Source: Agrypnia vestita (taxonomy: Eukaryota; Arthropoda; Insecta; Trichoptera; Phryganeidae). Taken from it: DNA of 64,000 nucleotides. The stretch is from positions 274,845 to 338,844 of the forward strand of contig JADDOH010001997.1 in NCBI GenBank assembly GCA_016648135.1, written 5' to 3'. Numbering within the stretch: position 1 is the first letter of the stretch; each line of letters starts with the position of its first letter. The translations under genes were made by a program, and so were the position numbers. Below are positions 54,481 to 64,000 of this stretch, piece by piece. Under the pieces are notes generated by a model. It saw nothing but the letters and a program-made list of their open reading frames with translations, had not been told where the DNA came from and made no database searches.

Positions 54481-56336
54481 CCACGTAACATTTAACTGGC
54501 TCTTCTGTGCTTTGAATTTTTTGGATTCTTGGAGTAATACACGAACACAGGCTTAACTTTCAAATCACCTATCGTATTAATTAATTAGCATACGTCAAGT
54601 TGGTGAGACAATCTTTCAAGGAAGAGGATAACGAGTATTTTCGTGTTTGGCAGTTTTCGCAAAAAAAAAACAAGACACACTTTCATCATTAATTTTGCTC
54701 GTATGTTTAGTTATTTTTTTTGCAAAAATACTCGAAATATTCGTAAGTCGAGATCCACTGTGATTTAGAACATAAAATATCGGTTTCAAGGTCAACGCGG
54801 TCCATCATGCGACATGTCACGGTCCTCGACGAGACCGAATATTGCGAATTTTGTTTGTGCTGTTAAAAATGTATTTAAATAAAATAAATAACTCCAATTA
54901 ATTTAATGATAATTAAAGTGGGTAGCATTCCGACTTTTCTTCTTGTGTTGACTGTAATATGAGAGAACTGTATTACTGGAATACTGATACGAGAGTAAGC
55001 TATCTATTTATACTTTTCAATTTTTCCATACTGTGTTTACACACATAATACAATATTAATATTTGAAAGAAAACAGCGCAATTAAATTCTCATTATCTTC
55101 ATTTTAAAAGTCATTTTATGTGACGTCTAGAACGTGTTTATTACAGCACCACATAAATAAGCTTAAAACTAAGATAATACGTTAGACGCCGATTATTTTT
55201 TTGAATGAATTGTGTTGTTAAAATATATAATTATTGTAACGCCCTCAAAAAGCTACGATATTTTTTAAATATATTCTACAAATAAAATCATTTATCTCTT
55301 ATTCAACACCAGCTGTCTCAATTATCTTGGCCATCGCGTTTGAAATTGCAATTCCGTTTCGGCTCGGGAATCTTTCGCAGTTTCTTGGGGGAGGATACGG
55401 GCCTAAGGAAGTGCGAATCCAAATCTTGGGATCGGCTAATTCCAGAGAATTCTCTTACAAAAATAATGTATTTATTATAATATTCGGTCTCCAACCTTAC
55501 CCACTCAAGCTCATAAATGTGGGATTTTATTTAAATTAATTGTGTTAACTATGAATCTCAGACACTGCAAATTTCGCCTTAATTAATTGTTGACATCTTG
55601 CATAATTCGAATTTTGAATTATGTGAGATCACAGAGAAATTGTGTGTGATTTCTAGGGTTACGGGGTGAATTGTTGATTTTTTAAGCAGATTCTGAAACC
55701 TCTGTTTTGAATAAAAGTAACGCTTCAGAACACTGCGACGAGAGCAAACCATTATTAACACCGGATGCATAAGCATAACTTTGTGTAGAGCATTTCTTCC
55801 TTATTCGTTCGCTTCTTTCAGTTGAACTTTTTAAATTCGGAGGTGAACTATAAGGTAATATCGGATTCGGTAGATTTTTAAAAGACTATGGCATTGAGGA
55901 TTTTCGAACTTCATATTTTCATACGTATGTGTACATAAATTCGAAATTAAAATGCATACATGCTCTTATTATATTCTCTTATTATATCTTACAATGCATA
56001 ATAGATAGAATTATTGTGATCACAAAATGTGCTCACAATAATTGAAAGCCCATGAAGTGCAAAGTGCACGCACTAGATATAATATATTTTTGTTAAATAT
56101 TGTTTATTTTCTATTCAATGACTTGTATTCTAGTATCGTAATTGTAATGTATTTTATTTTTTAAAAAAAGTACGCGCGCGACAGTTGGAGTTTCGCGAAA
56201 TTTTTCATGCTTATAATTTTGTTATGTTTTAAACTGCACGAATGCTGTTTGATTCTATTTCCGGTTGCACCCACAGAGTATAAAATTGTACAGAGTTGAT
56301 CTAAATCCCTTTTTAGGCGAAGTGACTGGGATACAG
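54481..56336. other. AT-rich intergenic DNA, no gene seen
   Basis: No exon, RNA or repeat end supported. Confidence 0.5.
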
Positions 56337-56596
56337 AGGAAGTGTATATCGAGGGGGGGTGGTCAAAAGGGCGTTAATGATTATTTCGAACTTTACAGGA
56401 GATCAAATAAAGTTCTCTCAATCTGATTTTGTTAATGTTTCTTTTATTATTAAACGATTTCCATATATATTAATCCAAACATATATGTAAATCGTTTAAT
56501 AGTAAAAGAAATATTGGCAAAACATCATAAAACAAGCTCCTGTAAAGTTCGAAATAATAACTAACGCCCTTTTAGCTTTCTGCCCTCGATATGTTC
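56337..56596. mobile_element. 260-bp near-complete palindrome (foldback MITE)
   Basis: The left arm 'aaaagggcgttaatgattat', 'tttcgaactttacaggag' and 'tattaaacgatttccatat' has its complement in reverse order on the right; the centre is near 56470. The outermost 'tatcgaggg' also pairs. No target duplication was seen. Confidence 0.8.
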
Positions 56597-57521
56597 CCCC
56601 TCGCATATGTTGAAGTCACATTAAAAATATACTTAAAATATTTATTCCTGTGAATTTAAATCCCCTAGTAAACAAAACGTATTTTTTTACAATAAACATT
56701 GTATTTTTAATTTTTTTTAACTGCGTTCCAAACCGAGACTTTTCAAGTAAAAACATAATTTTGCAATAAAGTGCGACATATTTATTTAATAGTTTATTTT
56801 TTAAGAGTATTTAGATCTACCTTTTGTAATTGTTTCAAAATTTACAAGCTCGTAGTATTTTTTGAGCAAGTCAAACGTAGCGTGGACCAAACGATTTCCG
56901 TTAGTTCACATTTATATATTTTGGTGGTCCGTGGTTGCACCAATTTTTTTCTGAAACTTTTTTTTGACTGACCTTTCTAACAACATTCAAAGAGTTTGCT
57001 TTTTAAAATGCACCATCGCGTCTCGCCTGGCGTCTGATTTGGACGTTTTCATTGGCATTTATTATTCTTTTGTTTACCAATTCGGCCGCACTTAGCGTTT
57101 TCTTGTATTTTTGGTTCTCAATCCCAGACTGTATAATTTTGTTTGTAAAACACCTTATATACGATTTAAGTAAACTTCCTATTTCAAATCAAACGACAAA
57201 TATTAGGCGAGTGTAAAAAAAATATCTCACATCTTGGGTGGTTATCATAGAACTCTTAAATAAATGTGAAATAAAAAGCGGGTCAGTAAATAATATCTTA
57301 AACTAAACTTGCAAGAAACATCTCAATACAAATAATACATTTTTAGGTTTCACCATCTAGTTAATGTCGAATGTCTCTTTAAATTTTTCCATTTCCATTC
57401 CAATTTGAAAATCAAAAAAATTCTTATGCATCACGAAAGTATGTCACAAGTATGGCCTGTATTTTTTGCGTTGGTACACTTGTCCCTGATATTTTTTGAC
57501 ATTGCCAGCCACTTTGGATGC
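56597..57521. other. AT-rich intergenic DNA, no feature seen
   Basis: Only short hydrophobic low-complexity frames. Confidence 0.5.
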
Positions 57522-57525
57522 TTAA

Positions 57526-58994
57526 GGCGGTACATTCACTGCAAATGCATATTTCGGCGTTTTTTACGAAAATGTGGGTTTTTATTATTCATTTATATCA
57601 GAATGTATATGATATATTGCAATTTTTTTAGGGCGATAACTTAGATAGAACCTTTATTCTTATATAAAAGTAATAAACTAAACATTATTTACAATAATTA
57701 AGAAAAATATAGACATTAATCCACAGGCAGCGGCAAAAAAAAAACCTTTTTAATGTTCCCGAGTGGTTCGTTTAAAATTTCTATGTAAGCATAATATGTT
57801 TTTTTTATACGTATAAAGTTTACTTAATTATCTAGAATCCGTGCGTAGGAAATGAAGAAATATTCAATATTAAAAAAGATATAATTTTTGAAACATGCTT
57901 AAAACATTTACGTTTTTTGGTCATTTTCAAACGTTGTTTATTAATATAAAAATATGGTTTAAAACGATATATTGTATCTATATTCGCACTTTGAGTCTTC
58001 ATTCACTATTAAAAAGCTAATTTTTTTTATAAAAAACACGTTAATTATTATTTTAAAATAAAAATTCTAAAGTACGAAAAACGACATCGTCAACGTCAAA
58101 ATCCATGTTAGATGCCGTCCGGCCACGGCAGGGGTCAGTCGTGTTCATGTAGCCGAATATTCCTCGTCGCTTATTTCACTATTGCTTGTACTTTTACGCC
58201 AAATTTGACATTTATATGAATTATTATTATATAATACGCTCAAAAGCAATTGATATCTCCCATATATTAAGGTTTTATATGGATTTTCGAACGGTTTCAT
58301 CCTTTTTAAACTTTGAACTTGCGTCACATGTCAGTTTCGGTATTATCCTAATTCAACAATTGTTCCAGATCATTTGAGGTATCAAGATACATACTGTACG
58401 CGCCGTGCGCATGCGCGTTCGCGTCTCCCATATATTTATTTCTTGTTTAATATTAAAGGTATTCATTATGATATGAAAAGTATTTCAGAATTATAAATAT
58501 GTTTTTTAAATTCTATTCAGTAAGTAATTATTGGACGAAAATAAAATACGGGAATTTGTCGATAGATAAAATAATACATTTTGATATACGCAGTACGCAC
58601 GTGGGGCTAGGTAATTGTTTTGTATTGTCATATTACGATATGCATTGATTTAAAAAGGAGTTCAGAATTATTACTATGATTCTTAAATTATTCACGGAAA
58701 ATAATAAGTCGACTCAAATAATATAAGATGATTTGTCTAAAGTTAAATAAGTAAATATTTTGATACGTGAGGTACTTCTGTGGGGATACCTGACGCGGAC
58801 GAAAGCAAAGAATATATGACCATCTCTTTCTATCAAACCTTACTGTTTTAGCAACGTATGTACCATAAATATGTAACGAACGTGTAATTTTCACTCGATT
58901 TGCGCTCAGATGACATGTCGCGCACGGCTTGAAAGGACATGATCTATCGATGTAATTTGACAGCTGTGCATGTTTGTGAATCGGCTGTGCCGCC
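57526..58994. mobile_element. TTAA-flanked element, copy 2 (inverted)
   Basis: Flanked by TTAA (57522-57525 and 58995-58998). Ends are GGCGGTACATTC and, reversed, GGCGGCACAGCC. About 1.1 kb (57526-58610) matches 50770-51810 reversed, including 'acatgtcagtttcggtatta' and 'cgccgtgcgcatgcgcgttc'. The last 380 bp do not clearly match copy 1. Confidence 0.55.
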
Positions 58995-59030
58995 TTAATT
59001 TATAGTTGTTTTGGTGTGCTCGGCGATGTT

Positions 59031-59264
59031 TTACTCATAGAACAAAGATTTCAAACATTTCTGGCCAAAACAATCACCGTTATGATACCTCACCCTCATG
59101 GCTTCCTGCAACTTCTTTCTATTCCCGTAGATGAAAATAAAACATGACAGGACGACGTTTCGACAATATTGAGAAGGCACAGACAGAATCGCTGAAGGAG
59201 CTAAGGCCATACCGAAAATTGCTTCTAACATTAGAAAGAGCGTTGGCACAAGTATTATCACATC
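59031..59264 (-). CDS. Putative terminal exon of a membrane protein (receptor-like)
   Basis: After a possible acceptor (CCCATCAG|AT) an open frame of 76 codons reads VIILVPTLFLMLEAIFGMA and VVLSCFIFIYGNRKKLQEAM, then a cysteine-bearing tail ending SLFYE and TAA. Two hydrophobic segments and a basic juxtamembrane stretch recall the end of a class A G-protein coupled receptor. No NPxxY motif is present and I do not recognise the family. Codon use is less AT-biased than nearby chance frames. Upstream exons would lie at higher coordinates and were not found; a LINE separates them. It could still be spurious. Confidence 0.42.
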   Translation of the reverse strand, partial: DVIILVPTLFLMLEAIFGMALAPSAILSVPSQYCRNVVLSCFIFIYGNRKKLQEAMRVRYHNGDCFGQKCLKSLFYE

Positions 59265-59279
59265 TGATGGGAACTACTT

Positions 59280-59543
59280 AACTATCCATCACGCTGTTTC
59301 ACCGCAGGGGTAGGCAGAGAGAATAGTTCGCCGCACTCTTCTATCCTGGCACACAACTTTTTTCGAGCACATTCATAGATCTTCTTATGCGCACTCTTCG
59401 AATGTTGAAACTTTTAACAACTTTTACGTCATCCCCCAATATATGATTAATTTGATCGTGCCAGGTCTTTCGCGGACGCTCTCTTTTTCCTGCTGACGTG
59501 AACACTCGCCTCGTACATTTTCTTTATCATCCTCTCCTCGTCC
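59280..59543 (-). mobile_element. 5'-truncated LINE insertion with 13-bp TSD
   Basis: ATGGGAACTACTT occurs exactly at 59267-59279 and 59544-59556. Between them the minus strand reads MDEERMIKKMYEASVH and ends with 'tgaaacagcgtgatgg', the same 3' end as the LINEs at 25.0 and 34.2 kb. It lies in the same orientation as the putative exon, just upstream of its acceptor. Confidence 0.85.
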
Positions 59544-59556
59544 ATGGGAACTACTT

Positions 59557-60529
59557 TGAAGGGGATAAAAGTAGTATTGATGAATAAATAAATATTTATT
59601 TATGAGAAAAACGCGAATTCCGCGATTTTTTTTATCAAACCTCTTATGTTCATTTTACAATATATAAATATGGATAGTTAAGTTTTTTTAAATTCCGTCT
59701 TTTTATTTTTTTAACAACATTTATCTATTGGACGTTTATCTATCTGTAGGGCGTCCCGTGTGATTAAAGTCTTCCCAAAATATATAGATTGATAACAGTA
59801 CACCAATTGATGGACTTGATAATCATTTCCATAGTAAAATAAACACCATTCAATGTAATACTGAATAATCGATTTCAAGAAATGGTCGACGCAATAACGA
59901 AAAGTATTTGTAAACAAAAGACAGATGACAAGAAAATACAACAAAATACATTCGTAGAACTGATAATGGTTTTAGTATATTAATGATATCTAATCTAAAT
60001 CAAATCATGCAGAGTTGTTGTTTAGGGTCTTCGCAAAACAAAGGTACCGCCCCCTCCACGAATCCCGGGTAACGTCGGGGTTGGGACACTGCCTGTATGT
60101 AAACTTTATCTTGAATACCAGAGTAAAATAATTTTCAATTTTATTTTGAGATACTCTGAAGTCTACCGACATATTTCCATATTGTACGTACCTATATTTT
60201 TTCATTACAAATGCAATATTTCACTTATCAGAAGAATGTTTCCGGTTTGTTCATTGGTAAAACACTACAATACATGCAATATATTATAATTTAAAAACAA
60301 AATGTTTTAAATAATTTGAGATGTGATTTCCATCATCGATCTCGCTGAAATTTCAATTTATGTCATTTTTATAAACTTCAGCACTGGCAAAATAATTTTG
60401 TTCTAACATTATTCGTATTTATAAAAAAAACACTTTTTATAAATGCACTATTTAACGAATAAACAACATACGATGATACAAGGTATACTTAAAATTAAAG
60501 TTTGAAGTATAGACATTAACAAAAACAAA
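59557..60529. other. AT-rich intergenic or intronic DNA
   Basis: No feature recognised apart from a GC-richer patch near 60040-60085. Confidence 0.45.
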
Positions 60530-60983
60530 AAATAAATATATGGGAGTTGAATAACTAATTAAGAATAACTAATGTGAAAACAAATTTGAATGATAACTAT
60601 TTGCCTATAGAATTTGGTTATTTAAAATATTTAATTTGATATTAGCACTTTTTTATTTATTTCTAAAATTTATTTTATTAATTAATTTAAATATTGATAT
60701 TAGGTTTAAGGACCACTTAAGATGTTTAAATAGCAAAAGGTATTCTGAATTTTCTAATCGTCTTTTGGACACAAACCATTATTTTAATATTAACAAATGT
60801 ATAGAAATTTTACTTACAAATAATAAATGATATTAATAAATTATAATATAATTATAAAAATATAAATTATAATATAGTTAATATTATAAAAAACAAAATC
60901 TTTTTTGCTAATAGTTAATTTTTAAATTTGTTTTCATATAAGTTTTTAATTAGTTATTCAACTTCCGTATATTTATTTTACGC
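60530..60983. repeat. Inverted repeats flanking a Penelope-like fragment
   Basis: About 60 bp at 60532-60596 ('gttgaataactaattaa', 'gaaaacaaattt') recurs inverted at about 60919-60983 with few changes. The pair encloses the endonuclease fragment below. Confidence 0.75.
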
Positions 60984-61095
60984 TTTTATTAAATATATAC
61001 TTCCAATTTTAATGTTTAGTATAAGTTGTACCCGATAAAGGGACAATTGGCTCCGAAACATATTGATAATTCAATAAATAGTGGTTTTACATAAA
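60690..61095 (+). mobile_element. Penelope-like element 3' remnant, copy D
   Basis: A frame reads RFKDHLRCLNSKRYSEFSNR then LLDTNHYF and stops at TGA-like AT-rich sequence (60830). RFK.H and LL.T.H match the GIY-YIG endonuclease of Penelope-like elements. The hammerhead-like motif and 'aatagtggttttac' follow at the 3' end. Confidence 0.6.
61033..61059 (+). ncRNA. Hammerhead-like motif of copy D
   Basis: CCGATAAA, a degenerate stem around GGGACAATTGGCTCC, and GAAAC, followed by the hairpin ATTGA-taat-TCAAT. The same order as copy A, with more core changes. Confidence 0.35.
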
Positions 61096-62109
61096 AAAAT
61101 ATTAATATTAATTACACGTCCCGAAATAATATGAAACACAAAGTGTTCAAATTACATAGCTATCTAAGTACATAAGAAGAAAATGTTAAAAAAAAAAACA
61201 AAAGAATGTAAGCGAGATAAATACAATAAATAATAACTAATATCAATAAACATAAACAAAAATTGTTTTTTTTTCATTCATTTGGTATTTGCGACTTAGA
61301 TATTTACTTTAATCACCATGTTTACGAAGTCGTAGGAATAATGAAAAACTTTCTAAAGAAATATGATATTATAAAATCTATGTGTAAAATAGTACATTCG
61401 TAAATAGATTAGTTTATTTACGACCATTTTTCTATCCTACCTACACAACACATTCATTCAAAAATTGTTCGTCTCCGCGGTAGCGCGCGCTCAGCTGTGG
61501 ATGAAGATTGCTGGTGCCGATCTTCTCGACTTGTTGTTGCAAAACAAAACGTTGTTTATTTTGAAATCATCTTTAAAAAAAAGTGTCCTTCTATGAGCCG
61601 ATTGCGGTCTAATCGTCGCTCCACGAAAATGAATTGGTTATTTAAAAAATACACATTAATTGAAAACATAAATGCAAGAATGTGCCGAAAGGCAGCGCGA
61701 CCCGAGTGTAAACATTTCGCATGTTTTATCGTCGGTCATAAAACATTGTTTGCCACAAACATAATATAAAACCATTTCGCTATTTGCACACTTACTGAGG
61801 TATTATCAAATGAAGACGGTTGTCAGCGTAATATGTAAAATATATAACCGACAATCGTATTCTCTCTCTCACCTTTCGTTCAGCGTTTGTTTACGAATCT
61901 GCAAATTGTCGCATAAACGTACAATAAACTCCGGAGTATTTTCACAGGGATGAAGATCGTTCGTTTCGAGGAATAGCTTCTTTCTTCCCGCGGCTCTAGG
62001 TAACTTGGGTTGATTATCGGCGATCGACTATCACAGAAACTCGTTTGACTTATTTACGGACGTCGCGAATACTAGCAAGGCGACTTTATACTCAAACGCT
62101 CCGTGCGGC
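61096..62109. other. Mixed AT-rich and CpG-richer DNA, no gene proven
   Basis: CpG-richer around 61470-61510 and 61900-62110. A 90-codon frame at 61497-61769 has no recognised domain. A GGCTCTAG|GTAACTT donor-like site near 61998 is suggestive of an untranslated exon, without further support. Confidence 0.35.
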
Positions 62110-62117
62110 ACTGCCAC

Positions 62118-62987
62118 TAGTGATGGTCCGCTCTGTACTCACTACTACAATGTAGTACTACACTACATTGAAGTGCACACTTCGCACACTTTGATGTGTA
62201 GTGCACACTACAAACTACAAACGCCAAAGTTATTGAAAGTATAAACTTCAAACAGTACACTTCATTTCAAAGCGAACACTACAAAGTACATACACTTCAA
62301 AGTTATCGAAAGTATGAGAAACATACTTTAAATAGTGCATTTTTTACGTGAAATTTTTGGAAAGTTGATGTAGATATATGAAGAAATCTCTGGAAACTGT
62401 AACAACCCCCCCCCCATGGTTTGAAAAATTTTGGGAGCTATGAAGAAATTTTTGGGAAGTTGATGTAGGTAAACGAAGAAATCTCAGGAAACTGTAACAA
62501 TCCCCCCCCCCCATGGTTTGAAAATTTTTTGGAATCGCATGAAGGAATCTGGCTGGCTTTTTTTTTTTAGGTCGCTAAATGTTATTTTGGAGAAAATATC
62601 GTCATTTATCGTAAATATTTTTGTCGTTGACTTTTTTTTTTAGCTCGCCAAATTTTTATTTGGGAAAAAACTTCACTTCATTTAAAAATTTACTTCTCTA
62701 TTACTTCATTTCATTACGTCACTTCATTATTATTACAATTACTTCACTTCATTTACTTCACTTCAATTACTTCACTTCAATTACTTCACTTCAATTACTT
62801 CACTTCAATTACTTCACTTCAATTACTTCACTTACTTCACTTCATTTACTTCACTTCATTTCGTAGTACTACAATTACTTCACTTCAAGTAGTTTTTAAT
62901 ACAATTGTAGTGTACACTTTGTAGTCTTCAAACTGGTGAATGTGTGTGTTGTAGTCTTCATTTTGAAATGTAGTTTTTCCCTTCGCT
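62118..62987. mobile_element. Non-autonomous hAT-like element, copy 2, with 8-bp TSD
   Basis: An 870-bp element flanked by ACTGCCAC (62110-62117 and 62988-62995). The left end is TAGTGATGGTCCGC and the reversed right end AGCGAAGGGAAAAAC. Contains poly-C next to 'catggtttgaaaa' twice and a 14-bp array 'ttacttcacttcaa' near 62755-62835. Homologous to 19529-20147. Confidence 0.78.
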
Positions 62988-63040
62988 ACTGCCACAGTGC
63001 CTCCTTGCTCCAATCCCTGGCTTCTGCGGTACTTCGGGTT

Positions 63041-63183
63041 AGCGAAGGGAAAAACTTCATTTCAGAATGAAGACTTCAACACGCACACGTTCACCAATTT
63101 GAACACTACAATGTGTTCGCTTCATTTGTAGTCCTAGTCGGCGAGCGGCGAATGCTCTTTTAGTACAGAGCGGAACCTTCGCT
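63041..63183. mobile_element. Short inverted hAT-like relative
   Basis: A 143-bp element with AGCGAAGG at both ends in inverted orientation. It joins the right-end sequence (AGCGAAGGGAAAAAC) to a left-end sequence (TTCCGCTCTGTACT, reversed) of the larger elements. It lies 53 bp from copy 2, in opposite orientation. No clear target duplication. Confidence 0.6.
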
Positions 63184-64000
63184 CGCGAGCGGAAAGCTCG
63201 CGGGCGCTCTAAGCTCCGATCTCCGATACACCGGATCAGTCGTCCTTGACGTGTCGCCGCGAGCACTGGTTGTGGCGGGCGCGACGCGCGAACACGAATG
63301 AATGCATATTTTACTCTAGTTTTTGATGTCGTGTTTATATCACGTGACTCATATAGAATTGCGTGCCATATACACTAGATAATGATAATGATAATGTGCG
63401 TTTGATAATATTATGGAAAGAAATATTGTAGCCTTCCGAGTTTTAAAAAACCGTGTCCTAGGTATCACCATATATAAAATACTTTAAAAGTTATATACAC
63501 CGTAACTGCCGTTTAAAAAATTAGCTTATACAAATGAACAATCGTATTCAAATGCTTCGCAAATAGTGTTCAATAACAACAAGGAAATTTTAAAATAACG
63601 AATAATTACGCATAAGCTGCCGTATTGATTCAAAACTTTGACATAAGCAATGTCATGCAAAAGCCGTGGTTGAAAAAGAGATGATCCTTATTTACAATAT
63701 AATATATTATAACGTGCACGTTATAATAGTTTAATATATTACAACGTATATATGTATATATACATATAATATAGGTATTTATATACCTAAAATCTTTAAT
63801 GCGTGCGGTGATGTATAAAACAGCTGGAAACAAAAATAAACACACAAGAGTTTTAAAAACAATGTTTTAACATAGAATGCTAAAATAAACACAAGGTGCA
63901 ATGAATTAAAAATGTCTATAAACAAATTTAATGTTTAAGTAAAAAGTCTCGTATACACTGATAAAAATAGATTTAAAATGTTTTTAAACCGCATCCAAAA
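63184..64000. other. CpG-rich patch then AT-rich end of window
   Basis: 63184-63300 is rich in CpG ('gagcggaaagctcgcgggcg'). It may be a promoter or part of a repeat. The rest is AT-rich without a recognised feature. Confidence 0.4.

Noticed and set aside
58145..58377. Conserved protein shared by the 51-kb and 58-kb segments
   Set aside because: The shared frames follow from DNA-level duplication of a transposon; stops differ and no motif is present.
61497..61769. 90-codon frame as a small gene
   Set aside because: No domain, no codon bias I can argue for, and no flanking signals; kept only as a note.

Overview
The window is AT-rich, intron-bearing, transposon-dense eukaryotic DNA. A Methuselah-like receptor gene (an arthropod family), mariner, hAT-like and Penelope-like remnants and an R1-clade LINE point to an insect. 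Lepidoptera is my best guess, but that is inference and no marker in the window settles it.

Positions 1-12,500 hold one host gene on the minus strand. It has eight coding exons (12483 down to 859), and all seven exon phases and splice dinucleotides agree. They give a 448-residue secretin-family (class B) seven-transmembrane receptor of the Methuselah-like group. Its introns are filled with palindromic MITEs, a LINE tail and two paralogous copies of an unnamed repeat. One repeat copy carries a MITE and the other preserves the matching empty site. A 30-bp minisatellite lies against the first coding exon.

Positions about 13,740-19,420 hold a near full-length R1-clade non-LTR retrotransposon, also on the minus strand. 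ORF2 is an intact 1050-residue endonuclease-reverse transcriptase. ORF1 is a zinc-knuckle gag split by one frame change that falls on a run of three perfect stem-loops.

Positions 19,500-64,000 have no complete host gene that I can recognise. The region holds two non-autonomous hAT-like elements with perfect 8-bp target duplications, and Penelope-like tails with a conserved stem plus GAAAC (hammerhead-like) motif. It also holds two mariners with independent internal deletions, an older mariner remnant carrying nested MITEs, RTE-like and other LINE tails, a Tigger-like remnant, and two related elements flanked by TTAA about 7 kb apart. Near 59.0-59.3 kb a terminal exon of an unidentified membrane protein lies against a LINE insertion with a 13-bp target duplication.

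The best leads are the stem-loop cluster in the LINE ORF1, the recurring hammerhead-like motif on Penelope-like tails, and the paralogous empty site. Assignments come from reading the sequence and from family knowledge; no search or folding program was run.
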